From: Pseudomonas fluorescens
GTDB lineage: Bacteria > Pseudomonadota > Gammaproteobacteria > Pseudomonadales > Pseudomonadaceae
Reading direction: 5' to 3'
Assembly (NCBI RefSeq): GCF_902497625.1
Contig: NZ_CABVGX010000058.1
Span: 1 to 32,772 of the forward strand
Length of the DNA: 32,772 nucleotides
Shown here: in pieces, positions 15,618-24,192 of the stretch
Position numbering within the stretch: the first letter of the stretch is position 1
Layout: each line of letters opens with the position of its first letter
Made by a program: the position numbers and the translations under genes
The notes under the pieces: generated by a model
Seen by the model: the letters and a program-made list of their open reading frames with translations, nothing else
The model's database searches: none
Told to the model about the DNA's origin: nothing

Positions 15618-15881
15618 ATGCCTGCCCGCGAACTGCAAGAACAACTCAATACTCTACGCGAGCAATTGGAACAGAATCCGCCGCTGACCGAAGCTGAGCG
15701 GGAGAACCTGCGCGACTTGATGGCGCAGATTGACGCCGAAATCGAGCTGGAAACCAAGACTCAGGATTCCAGTCTTTCCGACAACGTTAACCTGGCCGTC
15801 GAGCGCTTCGAGCTGGAACACCCTACCCTCGCCGGTACCTTGCGCAACATTGTGCAGGCGTTGGGGAATATGGGGATCTGA
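15618..15881 (+). CDS. DUF4404 family small helical protein
   Basis: 87 residues, rich in Glu and Leu, predicted nearly all helix. The first half (LQEQLNTLREQLEQ, then PLTEAERENLRDLMAQID) is a coiled coil. The second half ends with FELEHPTLAGTLRNIVQAL. This matches the DUF4404 family of Pseudomonas and relatives, for which no function is known to me. The start at 15618 follows AAAGGAAG at good spacing, while the frame continues upstream without a ribosome binding site. A strong terminator follows. Confidence 0.82.
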   Translation: MPARELQEQLNTLREQLEQNPPLTEAERENLRDLMAQIDAEIELETKTQDSSLSDNVNLAVERFELEHPTLAGTLRNIVQALGNMGI

Positions 15882-15894
15882 ATCCTCCGGATGC

Positions 15895-15928
15895 AAAAAA
15901 GCCCCGCTAGCGATAGCGGGGCTTTTTA
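15895..15928. terminator. Bidirectional terminator between DUF4404 gene and queF
   Basis: AGCCCCGCTA pairs with TAGCGGGGCT around GCGA, with six A's before and five T's after. Confidence 0.9.
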
Positions 15929-15954
15929 ATGCCTGCGATTTGCAGCCGACGGCG

Positions 15955-16785
15955 TTACTGGCGAACCAGGCGATGATTCGGCAACTGCGCCTCTTCAGTA
16001 CTGCGATACGGGTTGATGTCCAACCCACCACGCCGCACGTAACGTGCATACACCGTCAGTTTCTCGGGTTTGAGCAGGCGTTGCAGGTCGAGGAAAATCC
16101 GCTCAACGCACTGCTCATGGAAGTCGGAGTGCTGGCGGAAGCTCACGATGTATTCCAGCAGGCTTGCGTGATCCAGCGCCGCACCCCGATATTCCACTGC
16201 CACACTGCCCCAGTCCGGCTGACTGGTCACCGGGCAATTGGATTTGAGCAGATGGCTGTGCACGCTTTCTTCGACGATGCGCGAGTCATCGCAACGCAGC
16301 AGTTCCGGACGCGGCTGTTCATAATTGCTGACGCTGATGTCAAGGTCGTCAATGCACACGCCCGGCATCGCAACCACGCCTTCGGCCGCCACCTCATTCA
16401 GACTGCGAATGCGCACGCCCACCGTTTTACCCGCTGCGGCCGACAAATCCTTGGCCAGCGTCGATTCGAGGCTGGCGGTGTCGGCGAACGGGGTTTGATT
16501 CAATGAGTTGAGGTACAGCTTGAACGACTTGGATTCGATGATGTTCGGCGAATTCGCCGGGATACTGAACTCGCCGATCGCCACCACCGGCTTGCCGGAT
16601 GGCAACAGCCACGAAAGCTCGAAGCAATTCCAGAAATCCACTCCCGTGTACGGCAGGGTTTCAGCCGTCAGGCCCAGCTCGGCCCACTTCGCCGTGCGCG
16701 GGATCGGGAACAACAGGGATGGCGTGTAGGTGGCAATGTATTCACTGGATTTGCCCAGCGGCGAATGTTCGGCTGCGGGATGCAT
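15955..16785 (-). CDS. queF: NADPH-dependent 7-cyano-7-deazaguanine reductase QueF
   Basis: 276 residues, the long two-domain (YqfN-like, unimodular tandem T-fold) form found in gammaproteobacteria. It reduces preQ0 to preQ1 in queuosine synthesis for tRNA wobble position 34. The NADPH-binding motif is ESKSFKLYLNS. The catalytic Cys lies in LLKSNCPVTSQPDWGSV, where it forms a thioimide with substrate. FHEQCVERIF near the C-terminus is also typical. It is convergent with DUF4404. The cupredoxin gene upstream is co-oriented but separated by 53 bases, with no sign of shared function. Confidence 0.96.
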   Translation of the reverse strand: MHPAAEHSPLGKSSEYIATYTPSLLFPIPRTAKWAELGLTAETLPYTGVDFWNCFELSWLLPSGKPVVAIGEFSIPANSPNIIESKSFKLYLNSLNQTPFADTASLESTLAKDLSAAAGKTVGVRIRSLNEVAAEGVVAMPGVCIDDLDISVSNYEQPRPELLRCDDSRIVEESVHSHLLKSNCPVTSQPDWGSVAVEYRGAALDHASLLEYIVSFRQHSDFHEQCVERIFLDLQRLLKPEKLTVYARYVRRGGLDINPYRSTEEAQLPNHRLVRQ

Positions 16786-16838
16786 GGCGGAAACCTGACT
16801 GAAGAATCAGCCGATTCTAGCAAGATCGCGGTCGCGTT

Positions 16839-17357
16839 TCACTCGCCAGCACCCACGGTCAACTTGCCGACCATCCCCGCCTGATAGTGGCCAGGTATAT
16901 TGCAGGCAAACTCAAGCTCACCGGCTTTGGTAAATGTCCAGGTCAGCTCGGCGGTGTTGCCCGGCTCGACCAGCACGCTGTTGGGGTCGTCATGCTTCAT
17001 CCCGTGGCCCATGGACCCGTGGTCCATTTCCTTAACGCCTGTAGGCGTGAGCATGCCGCCTTGTTGCATCTTGAGCATGTCCTGCTGATGCCGGGCATGC
17101 ATCGCTGCATCGCCGAGGTTGAATTCGTGCAGCAACTGGCCTTTATTTACCAGCACGAAACGAATGGTCTCACCGGCCTTGATGTCGATCGCCTTCGGAG
17201 TGAACGACATATCACCCATCACCACGTCCACGGTGCGAGTCGCCGTCGCGGCCGCGGCCGGCCGACCAAAGTCGAAGGTGTGGGCCGGCGAAGCCCAGGT
17301 CGGCGAGCTCAGTGCCAACAGCCACGCGGCCAGCAGCAGAGATTTGCGCAAGAACAT
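16839..17357 (-). CDS. Periplasmic copper-binding cupredoxin with Met/His-rich insert
   Basis: 172 residues. A signal peptide covers about 1–22 (cut after TWA), followed by a plastocyanin/azurin-like fold. Type-1 copper ligands are visible: H77 (LLHEF), C152, H157 and M162 in the ACNIPGHYQAGM segment. Between them (about 86–123) is an insert rich in Met and His (MHARH, MLKM, MDHGSMGHGMKH), typical of proteins that bind extra copper. It is likely a periplasmic copper carrier or scavenger. GGAG precedes the ATG. It is divergent from copRS across 151 bases containing a putative CopR operator, which supports a role in copper tolerance. Confidence 0.9.
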   Translation of the reverse strand: MFLRKSLLLAAWLLALSSPTWASPAHTFDFGRPAAAATATRTVDVVMGDMSFTPKAIDIKAGETIRFVLVNKGQLLHEFNLGDAAMHARHQQDMLKMQQGGMLTPTGVKEMDHGSMGHGMKHDDPNSVLVEPGNTAELTWTFTKAGELEFACNIPGHYQAGMVGKLTVGAGE

Positions 17358-17392
17358 AGTCGTACTCCAAAGATAGGGTTCAGCGTGCGAAA

Positions 17393-17419
17393 ACTCTAGA
17401 CTGCCGAGGCTGCCTGCAA
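17393..17419 (-). promoter_or_regulatory. Candidate promoter of the cupredoxin gene
   Basis: On the minus strand TTGCAG (17414–17419) and TAGAGT (17393–17398) are separated by 15 bases. The short spacing suggests dependence on the activator bound just upstream at 17433–17446. Confidence 0.4.
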
Positions 17420-17432
17420 ACTGACGAGCAGA

Positions 17433-17446
17433 TTACAACTTTGTCA
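17433..17446. promoter_or_regulatory. Putative CopR/CusR-type operator shared by cupredoxin and copRS
   Basis: TTACAACTTTGTCA is a near-perfect dyad, with half-sites TTACAA and TTGTCA (reverse complement TGACAA) separated by two bases. This resembles the TGACAA-NN-TTGTCA box bound by CusR/CopR-type regulators. It lies about 50 bases upstream of the estimated start points of both divergent promoters. Confidence 0.6.
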
Positions 17447-17474
17447 GGTTAGCCCGTACCGAAGCCGTCCACGG

Positions 17475-17480
17475 TATAAA
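17475..17480 (+). promoter_or_regulatory. Candidate -10 of copRS
   Basis: TATAAA lies 28 bases before the chosen copR ATG. No -35 match exists at 17 bases, as expected for an activator-dependent promoter; the CopR-like dyad lies just upstream. Confidence 0.45.
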
Positions 17481-17508
17481 ACGTCTGTTCCATTGCCTCG
17501 AGTTGTCC

Positions 17509-18189
17509 ATGAAATTGCTGATCGTCGAAGACCAACCGAAAACCGGCCATTACCTGCGTCAGGGCCTCGCCGAGGCCGGCTTCAATGCCGAGCTGGTGGC
17601 GGATGGCAACACCGGTCAGCAGCTGGCCTTGAGCGGTGACTACGCGCTGCTGATTCTCGATGTCATGTTACCGGGCCGCGACGGCTGGCAGATTCTGCAA
17701 GCGGTGCGCAACGCAGGGCTCGACACACCGGTACTTTTTCTGACGGCCCGCGACGCGGTGGAGGACAGGGTTCACGGCCTCGAGTTGGGCGCCGATGATT
17801 ACCTGGTCAAACCTTTTGCCTTTTCCGAACTGCTGGCTCGGGTCCGCAGCCTGCTGCGCCGCGGTAGTGCCACGCCGCAGGATACCAGCCTGCAACTGGC
17901 TGATTTGCGTCTTGACCTGATCCGCCGTCGCGTCGAGCGCAGCGGTCAGCGCATTGATCTCACCGCCAAGGAATTCGCTCTGCTGGAGATGCTGTTGCGG
18001 CGCCAGGGCGAAGTCCTGCCAAAGTCGCTGATCGCGTCACAGGTCTGGGACATGAATTTCGACAGCGACACCAACGTCATCGAAGTCGCGATCCGGCGCC
18101 TGCGCCTGAAAGTCGATGATGATTTCCCCAACAAGTTGATCCACACCGTACGCGGCATGGGCTACGTTCTCGAAGAGCGCCCACTCTGA
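17509..18189 (+). CDS. copR: Copper-responsive OmpR-family response regulator CopR
   Basis: 226 residues from the ATG at 17509; a TTG two codons earlier is less likely because MKLLIVEDQ is the standard N-terminus. The receiver domain (about 1–115) has the acidic pair E7/D8, phospho-acceptor D51 and K in DDYLVKPFAF. A winged-helix DNA-binding domain (about 125–222) ends with HTVRGMGYVLE. Sequence style is that of the heavy-metal group CopR/CusR/IrlR. Its stop overlaps the copS start by one base. It likely activates both its own operon and the divergent cupredoxin gene. Confidence 0.93.
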   Translation: MKLLIVEDQPKTGHYLRQGLAEAGFNAELVADGNTGQQLALSGDYALLILDVMLPGRDGWQILQAVRNAGLDTPVLFLTARDAVEDRVHGLELGADDYLVKPFAFSELLARVRSLLRRGSATPQDTSLQLADLRLDLIRRRVERSGQRIDLTAKEFALLEMLLRRQGEVLPKSLIASQVWDMNFDSDTNVIEVAIRRLRLKVDDDFPNKLIHTVRGMGYVLEERPL

Positions 18190-19538
18190 TGCGCAGACTT
18201 TCCTTGAGCAGCCGCCTGGCGCTGCTGTTTGCCGCGTGCACGGCCGTGGTGTCGTTGTGCGCCGGACTGCTGTTCAGCCACGCCAGCCAGGCACATTTTG
18301 TCGAGCTGGATCAGCAACTGCTGGATGGCAAATTGATCGGTCTGCGTCGGGCGTTGCACGACCTTCAATCGAGCGACAGCGAAGTCAGGCTGGCGGATGA
18401 ATTGAGCCGCCAGGCCGATCTGTCGCTGCGCATTACCGGTAGTGACGGTCAACGCTGGTACGACAGCTCGACGCGCGTGCCCGAGCAGTTGCCGCACAAG
18501 CCCGGCCTGTGGACGATAAGCGATGCCGGCACGGACTATCGACTCTTGAACGCACCGCTGTTTCCAGAAAAGCCTGGCTCGCCTCAACTGACGTTATTGC
18601 TGGACATCACCCATCACCAGCACTTCCTGCAACGCATGCAGCGTCTTATCTGGCTGACCGTGGGCCTGTCGGCGCTCGCCACTGCGCTGCTCGGAGCCTG
18701 GGCAGCGCGCAGCGGTTTGCGCCCGCTGCGGCGCATGGGTGCGGTGGCCAGCGGCGTCTCGGCTCAGTCGTTGAATGCGCGCCTGCCGGAAGCAAACATG
18801 CCCCCGGAACTGGCGGAAATGGCCCACCACTTCAACGCCATGCTTGGACGTCTCGACGACTCTTTTCAGCGCCTTTCGGCGTTCTCCGCCGACATCGCCC
18901 ATGAACTGCGCACGCCGCTGTCGAACCTGCTGACCCACACCCAGGTCACCCTCACCCGTCCACGGCCGATCGAAGATTACCGCGAGGCTCTGCACAGCAA
19001 CCTCGAGGAATTGCAGTGGATGGCACAGCTGGTCAACGACATGCTGTACCTGGCCAAGGCGGATCATGGGTTGCTGACGCCGAAGCGTGAGCTGCTCGAC
19101 CTTGCCGAGGAAGTGAATGTCTTGCTGGAGTTCTTTGCGCCGCTGGCCGAAGACGCCCGAGTCAGGCTGAGCCGTGATGGCAGCGCGCAGTTGCTGGGTG
19201 ACCGTAATATGCTGCGGCGGGCGCTTTCCAATCTGCTGGACAATGCCCTGCGGTTTACCCCGGCGGATGGGGAGATTCGGGTGCGAATAATTGATGGCTC
19301 CGCACGCTTGAGTCTGGTGATCGAAAATACCGGGCAAGGGATTTCGGCAGAACTGGTGCCGCGTTTGTTTGATCGATTTTATCGTGCCGACCCCGCACGA
19401 CAGGAAGGCAGCAGTGAACATGCAGGGTTGGGGCTGGCGCTCACTCAGTCGATCGTAGGTGCCCATGGCGGGCACATCCGCTGTGAGTCAGATCATGGCT
19501 GGACGCGGTTTGTGATCGAATTGCCCAAAGGGGGTTGA
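18189..19538 (+). CDS. copS: Copper sensor histidine kinase CopS
   Basis: 449 residues. Membrane segments at about 10–30 and 153–172 enclose a periplasmic sensor of about 120 residues containing several His (HASQAHF near the membrane, THHQHF before TM2). A HAMP domain follows at about 173–225, then HisKA with phospho-acceptor H238 (AHELRTPLS) and an ATPase domain with NLLDNALRF and GLGLAL. This is the heavy-metal sensor kinase layout of CusS/CopS, which respond to periplasmic Cu(I) and control CopR phosphorylation. The start overlaps the copR stop (TGATG), so the two are coupled. A terminator follows about 100 bases after the stop. Confidence 0.93.
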   Translation: MRRLSLSSRLALLFAACTAVVSLCAGLLFSHASQAHFVELDQQLLDGKLIGLRRALHDLQSSDSEVRLADELSRQADLSLRITGSDGQRWYDSSTRVPEQLPHKPGLWTISDAGTDYRLLNAPLFPEKPGSPQLTLLLDITHHQHFLQRMQRLIWLTVGLSALATALLGAWAARSGLRPLRRMGAVASGVSAQSLNARLPEANMPPELAEMAHHFNAMLGRLDDSFQRLSAFSADIAHELRTPLSNLLTHTQVTLTRPRPIEDYREALHSNLEELQWMAQLVNDMLYLAKADHGLLTPKRELLDLAEEVNVLLEFFAPLAEDARVRLSRDGSAQLLGDRNMLRRALSNLLDNALRFTPADGEIRVRIIDGSARLSLVIENTGQGISAELVPRLFDRFYRADPARQEGSSEHAGLGLALTQSIVGAHGGHIRCESDHGWTRFVIELPKGG

Positions 19539-19637
19539 GGCCGGCAGGCTTGCCCTCATCCGGGCGTGGTAAGGGCGGAACCCTGAGCAGCCAACCGCAG
19601 CAACAGATGTACACTTGACTCAGATCCCACCCAGCAC

Positions 19638-19663
19638 AAAAAAGGCGCCCGAAGGCGCCTTTT
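19638..19663. terminator. Bidirectional terminator between copS and clpA
   Basis: AAAAGGCGCC pairs with GGCGCCTTTT around CGAA, a stable tetraloop on the reverse strand (TTCG), with A- and T-runs for both directions. Confidence 0.88.
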
Positions 19664-19686
19664 GCTTTACAGCAGATCAATGACCG

Positions 19687-21957
19687 TCAGGCCATCTCCG
19701 CCGTGGTCTCGAAGTCAAACGTCAGCTCCCCGTCCTTGATGTCGATGTGCACCACACCGCCATGCTCAGCCAGTTCGCCAAACAGAATCTCCTCCGCCAA
19801 CGGACGCTTGATCTTGTCCTGGATCAAGCGCGCCATAGGTCGCGCGCCCATCGCCGAGTCGTAACCACCGGCCGCCAGCCAACTGCGTGCAGCGTCGGTG
19901 ACCTCCAGCAGCACACGCTTGTCTTCCAGCTGCGCCTGAAGCTCGGTGAGGAACTTGTCCACCACGCTCTTGATGACCTCATGACTGAGGCGACCAAACT
20001 GGATAATGGTGTCCAGACGGTTGCGGAACTCCGGCGTAAAGCTCTTCTTGATCACTTCCATCGCATCGGACGAGTGGTCCTGATGGGTGAAACCGATCGA
20101 CGCACGCGCTGCAGTTTCGGCACCGGCGTTGGTCGTCATGATCACGATCACGTTACGGAAGTCCGCCTTGCGCCCGTTGTTATCGGTGAGCGTCCCGTGG
20201 TCCATGACCTGCAGCAGCAGGTTGAAGACTTCAGGGTGCGCCTTCTCGATTTCATCGAGCAACAACACGCAGTGAGGCTGTTTGGTGATCGCTTCGGTCA
20301 GCAGGCCGCCCTGATCGAAACCGACATAGCCCGGAGGTGCACCGATCAGACGCGATACGGTGTGGCGCTCCATGTATTCGGACATGTCGAAGCGAACCAG
20401 CTCAATCCCCAGCGCTTTGGCCAACTGACGTGCCGCTTCGGTTTTACCGACACCGGTCGGACCGGCGAACAGGAACGAACCGACAGGCTTGTCAGGCGAT
20501 TTGAGACCGGCACGGGACAGTTTGATCGCAGTCGACAAGGAGTCGATCGCAGCATCCTGGCCAAAAACAGTCAGCTTCAGGTCGCGCTCGAGGTTACGCA
20601 GTAGTTCCTTATCGGAACTGGTGACGTGCTTCGGCGGAATCCGCGCGATTTTCGCAACGATGTCCTCGACCTGAGGCACCTCAATGCGCTTCACACGCTT
20701 CTCGACCGGCTGCAGGCGCTGATAGGCACCCGCCTCGTCGATCACGTCAATGGCCTTGTCCGGCATATGCCGATCATTGATGTAGCGCGAGGCCAGTTCG
20801 GCAGCGGCACGCAGGGCCTCATCACTGTATTCGATACTGTGATGCTGCTCGAAACGACCTTTCAGGCCGCGCAGGATACCGATGGTATCTTCCACCGACG
20901 GCTCCGACACATCGACCTTCTGGAAACGCCGGGCCAACGCCCGATCCTTCTCGAAAATCCCGCGAAACTCCTGGAACGTGGTCGAACCGATGCAGCGAAT
21001 GTCACCCGACGACAGCAGCGGCTTGAGCAGATTGGACGCATCCATCACGCCACCGGACGCAGCACCCGCACCGATAATGGTGTGGATTTCGTCGATGAAC
21101 AGGATTGCCTGCGGACGTTTTTTCAGTTCATTGAGCAAAGCCTTGAAGCGCTTCTCGAAATCACCGCGGTACTTGGTCCCGGCCAGCAACGCACCCAGAT
21201 CAAGCGAATAGACCACGCTGTTGGCCAGCAAGTCCGGCACCTGGTTGTCGACAATACGCTTGGCCAAGCCTTCGGCAATTGCGGTTTTACCCACGCCCGC
21301 CTCGCCGACCAGCAGCGGATTGTTTTTGCGCCGGCGCGCGAGAATCTGCGCGACACGTTCGACCTCCAGTTCACGCCCGACCAGCGGATCAATGCGCCCC
21401 TGGCGCGCGAGCTCGTTGAGGTTGCTGGCATAAGCATCCAGAGGATTGCCTGAAGAAGAAGACTCACCGCCCTCATCGTCCTGCATATCTTGTTCACCTT
21501 CAGAGTGATCGCCATGCCCGGGCACTTTGGAAATGCCGTGGGCGATGTAATTGACGACATCGATGCGCGCCACGCTCTGCTGCTTGAGCAGGAACACGGC
21601 CTGACTCTCTTGCTCACTGAAGATTGCAACCAGCACGTTGGCGCCGGTTACTTCACGTTTGCCCGAGCTCTGCACGTGAAACACAGCACGCTGCAAAACG
21701 CGCTGGAAGCCCAGGGTTGGCTGGGTCTCGCGATCCTCGTCATGAAGGGGGATCAGCGGCGTAGTAGAGTCGATGAACTCCTGCAGATCATGCTTGAGTT
21801 TGTCGAGGTTGGCGCCGCACGCACGCAAAACGGTGGCGGCAGCCTCATTGTCCAATAGGGCCAGCAAGAGGTGTTCGACGGTCATGAATTCATGACGCTT
21901 CGAACGTGCCTCTTTGAAGGCAAGATTGAGGGTGACTTCGAGCTCGCGGTTTAACAT
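19687..21957 (-). CDS. clpA: ATP-dependent Clp protease ATP-binding subunit ClpA
   Basis: 756 residues, against about 758 in E. coli. It is the AAA+ unfoldase that feeds substrates to ClpP. The N-domain (about 1–145) binds ClpS. The D1 module has Walker A GEAGVGKT and Walker B ILFIDEIH. The D2 module has Walker A GPTGVGKT and Walker B VLLLDEIEKAHPE. The ClpP-docking loop tripeptide IGF lies in ARASIGFTH. GAGGTG precedes the ATG. clpS lies 30 bases upstream in the same direction, so adaptor and unfoldase are one operon. Confidence 0.98.
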   Translation of the reverse strand: MLNRELEVTLNLAFKEARSKRHEFMTVEHLLLALLDNEAAATVLRACGANLDKLKHDLQEFIDSTTPLIPLHDEDRETQPTLGFQRVLQRAVFHVQSSGKREVTGANVLVAIFSEQESQAVFLLKQQSVARIDVVNYIAHGISKVPGHGDHSEGEQDMQDDEGGESSSSGNPLDAYASNLNELARQGRIDPLVGRELEVERVAQILARRRKNNPLLVGEAGVGKTAIAEGLAKRIVDNQVPDLLANSVVYSLDLGALLAGTKYRGDFEKRFKALLNELKKRPQAILFIDEIHTIIGAGAASGGVMDASNLLKPLLSSGDIRCIGSTTFQEFRGIFEKDRALARRFQKVDVSEPSVEDTIGILRGLKGRFEQHHSIEYSDEALRAAAELASRYINDRHMPDKAIDVIDEAGAYQRLQPVEKRVKRIEVPQVEDIVAKIARIPPKHVTSSDKELLRNLERDLKLTVFGQDAAIDSLSTAIKLSRAGLKSPDKPVGSFLFAGPTGVGKTEAARQLAKALGIELVRFDMSEYMERHTVSRLIGAPPGYVGFDQGGLLTEAITKQPHCVLLLDEIEKAHPEVFNLLLQVMDHGTLTDNNGRKADFRNVIVIMTTNAGAETAARASIGFTHQDHSSDAMEVIKKSFTPEFRNRLDTIIQFGRLSHEVIKSVVDKFLTELQAQLEDKRVLLEVTDAARSWLAAGGYDSAMGARPMARLIQDKIKRPLAEEILFGELAEHGGVVHIDIKDGELTFDFETTAEMA

Positions 21958-21987
21958 AGCTTCACCTCATACCCAAGTGGTCGGCGA

Positions 21988-22371
21988 TTAACCGTCCTTC
22001 TCGATTTCACAGAGTAGCGGATGCTGGCTTTCCCTGGCGTACTGGTTGACCTGCATGGCCTTGGTCTCGGCGATGTCGCGGGTAAACACTCCACATACTG
22101 CCCGTCCTTCTGTATGGACGGCCAGCATGACCTTGGTCGCCAGCTCACGATTCAGGTTAAAAAACACCTCGAGCACTTCGACGACGAAATCCATCGGTGT
22201 GTAATCATCATTAAACAAAACCACCTTGTACATCGGCGGCGCCTGTAATGCAGGCTTGGCCTCCTGAACAGCAATGCCTGCGGAATCGTCGTCGTGTTCC
22301 TCCGGGCGATCTATCTGGAGAGTCGGGCGATCCTGATTGAATGTTAGTCGAATCTGGCTGATTGCATGCAT
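21988..22371 (-). CDS. clpS: ClpS, N-degron adaptor for ClpA
   Basis: 127 residues from the ATG at 22371, the conserved MHAISQIRLTF start; a TTG nine codons earlier (22398) has no better support. The core motif MYKVVLFNDDYTPMDFV holds the hydrophobic pocket for N-terminal Leu, Phe, Trp and Tyr and the Asn-Asp residues that hold the alpha-amino group. MLAVHTEGRAVCG and the C-terminal helix follow. The long acidic N-terminal extension is usual in Pseudomonas ClpS. It delivers N-degron substrates to ClpAP. No strong ribosome binding site is seen. It is divergent from cspD, a common arrangement. Confidence 0.95.
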   Translation of the reverse strand: MHAISQIRLTFNQDRPTLQIDRPEEHDDDSAGIAVQEAKPALQAPPMYKVVLFNDDYTPMDFVVEVLEVFFNLNRELATKVMLAVHTEGRAVCGVFTRDIAETKAMQVNQYARESQHPLLCEIEKDG

Positions 22372-22451
22372 GGAAAGAAAGGTTCGTCTGTTGTTCAAAT
22401 ACAGTGGTGGGGGCGGGCCTCGGCAATTTCAACTCCGACTGCCAGGTCACC

Positions 22452-22479
22452 TTGACTATCGGCAAAACGGTGTTACAAC
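22452..22479 (+). promoter_or_regulatory. Candidate cspD promoter
   Basis: TTGACT (22452–22457) and TACAAC (22474–22479) are spaced by 16 bases, giving a leader of about 110 bases before the cspD ATG. The -35 is strong and the -10 weak. Confidence 0.4.
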
Positions 22480-22549
22480 CAATAGAGCCCACAGTGGGTA
22501 AAAAAGGTCCGCGGAGTCAATCTTATTTATCGGATTCGATTGCGGATGT

Positions 22550-22567
22550 ACTGGATGATACTCCAGT
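22550..22567 (+). other. Leader hairpin upstream of cspD
   Basis: ACTGGA and TCCAGT pair perfectly around TGATAC, 29 bases before the cspD start codon. It lies within the predicted mRNA leader and may affect translation or stability. Confidence 0.4.
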
Positions 22568-22596
22568 GATGGAGTCTGTTGCAGAGGGATGTGAGC

Positions 22597-22881
22597 ATGC
22601 CGGTCGGTAAGGTCAAGTGGTTCAACAACGCCAAGGGGTTCGGATTCGTCAATACCGATGCCCTGGAAGGACATGACGAGGATGGCAAGGAGATTGATTT
22701 CTTTGCCCACTATTCGGCCATCAAGATGGACGGATACAAAACCCTGAAAGCAGGTCAACTCGTCAATTTTACAATCGTCCAGGGCCCCAAGGGCCTGCAT
22801 GCGTTGGAGATCACCGGTGCCGAACAACCCGCCATAACTGAGACCACTGCTGCAGTCCAGAGCGAGAAAGTGTCAGGCTGA
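22597..22881 (+). CDS. cspD: Cold-shock-domain protein CspD
   Basis: 94 residues. An OB-fold cold-shock domain has RNP1 (KGFGFV) and RNP2 (FFAHY); the last 20 residues are a Thr/Ala/Glu-rich tail. The length and position next to clpS-clpA identify CspD, which in E. coli is a stationary-phase and starvation single-stranded DNA binding inhibitor of replication, rather than CspA. The ATG at 22597 gives the standard MPVGKVKWFN start, with GAGG upstream; the earlier TTG at 22579 is rejected. The insertion EGHDEDGKEID within the domain is usual for Pseudomonas CspD. A terminator follows directly. Confidence 0.95.
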   Translation: MPVGKVKWFNNAKGFGFVNTDALEGHDEDGKEIDFFAHYSAIKMDGYKTLKAGQLVNFTIVQGPKGLHALEITGAEQPAITETTAAVQSEKVSG

Positions 22882-22896
22882 CGTCGGCCAGTCATG

Positions 22897-22924
22897 AAAA
22901 AACCGCCCGAAGGCGGTTTTTTTT
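22897..22924. terminator. Bidirectional terminator between cspD and icd
   Basis: AAACCGCC pairs with GGCGGTTT around CGAA, with six A's to the left and eight T's to the right. Confidence 0.9.
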
Positions 22925-22935
22925 ATGCCGCTCGT

Positions 22936-24192
22936 TTACATATGCGAAATCAAGGCATCACCGAAACCGGAGGACGAGACCAGCTTCGCGCCGTCCATCA
23001 GACGCTCGAAGTCATAGGTCACGGTCTTGGCGGAAATCGCACCATTGGTACCTTTGATAATCAAGTCAGCCGCTTCGGTCCAGCCCATGTGACGCAGCAT
23101 CATTTCGGCGGACAGGATCAGCGAACCGGGGTTGACCTGGTCCTTGCCGGCGTACTTCGGCGCAGTACCGTGGGTGGCTTCGAACATGGCCACGGTGTCG
23201 GACAGGTTGGCACCCGGGGCAATCCCGATACCGCCCACTTCCGCCGCGAGCGCGTCGGAGAGGTAGTCGCCGTTGAGGTTCAGGGTCGCGATCACATCGT
23301 ATTCGGCCGGGCGCAGCAGGATCTGCTGGAGCATGGCATCGGCGATGGCATCCTTGACGATGACGTTCTTGCCGGTTTTCGGGTTCTTGAACTGCATCCA
23401 CGGCCCGCCATCGAGCAGGGTCGCGCCGAACTCTTCGGCCGCCACTTCGTAGGCCCATTCCTTGAAGGCACCTTCGGTGAACTTCATGATGTTGCCTTTG
23501 TGCACGATGGTCAGCGAGTCGCGATCGTTGTCGACTACATATTGCAGAGCCTTGCGCGCCAAACGCTTGGTGCCTTCCAGGGAAACCGGCTTGACGCCGA
23601 TGCCGCAGTTCTCGTCGAAACGGATCTTGGTGACGCCCATTTCTTCTTTAAGGAACTTGATGACCTTGGTCGCTTCCGGCGAACCGGCCTTCCATTCGAT
23701 ACCGGCATAAATGTCTTCCGAGTTCTCGCGGAAGATCGTCATGTCGACATCGCCTGGCTTCTTGACCGGGCTTGGCACGCCTTCGAACCAGCGCACCGGG
23801 CGCAGGCACACATAAAGGTCGAGTTGTTGACGCAGGGCCACGTTCAACGAACGGATGCCGCCACCGACCGGGGTGGTCAGAGGGCCCTTGATGGAAACCA
23901 CGTAATCCTTGACTGCGTCCAGGGTTTCCTGAGGCAGCCAGGTGTCCTGATCGTAAACCTGAGTCGCTTTCTCCCCGGCATAGACTTCCATCCAGGAAAT
24001 TTTGCGTTCGCCGCCGTAGGCCTTCTTCACAGCAGCATCGACAACCTTGATCATGACCGGGCTGATATCAACGCCAATACCATCGCCTTCGATGAAGGGG
24101 ATGATCGGGTTGTTAGGAACATTGAGAGAATGGTCCGCATTGACGGTGATTTTGTCGCCGACCGCTGGAACCTGAATCTTCTTGTATCCCAT
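22936..24192 (-). CDS. icd: NADP-dependent isocitrate dehydrogenase, dimeric type
   Basis: 418 residues from ATG 24192, which follows GGAG at good spacing and gives MGYKKIQVP; the longer frame is not supported. It converts isocitrate to 2-oxoglutarate in the TCA cycle. Substrate-binding and regulatory sequence GGGIRSLNVALRQ contains the serine that AceK phosphorylates in E. coli, so switching to the glyoxylate shunt by phosphorylation is probable. VHKGNIMKFTEGAF and the C-terminal ATHGTAPKYAG are also standard. It is divergent from idh, a second unrelated isocitrate dehydrogenase, and convergent with cspD. Confidence 0.97.
   Translation of the reverse strand: MGYKKIQVPAVGDKITVNADHSLNVPNNPIIPFIEGDGIGVDISPVMIKVVDAAVKKAYGGERKISWMEVYAGEKATQVYDQDTWLPQETLDAVKDYVVSIKGPLTTPVGGGIRSLNVALRQQLDLYVCLRPVRWFEGVPSPVKKPGDVDMTIFRENSEDIYAGIEWKAGSPEATKVIKFLKEEMGVTKIRFDENCGIGVKPVSLEGTKRLARKALQYVVDNDRDSLTIVHKGNIMKFTEGAFKEWAYEVAAEEFGATLLDGGPWMQFKNPKTGKNVIVKDAIADAMLQQILLRPAEYDVIATLNLNGDYLSDALAAEVGGIGIAPGANLSDTVAMFEATHGTAPKYAGKDQVNPGSLILSAEMMLRHMGWTEAADLIIKGTNGAISAKTVTYDFERLMDGAKLVSSSGFGDALISHM

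Noticed and set aside
22372..22398. TTG start for clpS nine codons upstream
   Set aside because: The conserved MHAISQ start is at 22371, and the TTG has no ribosome binding site.
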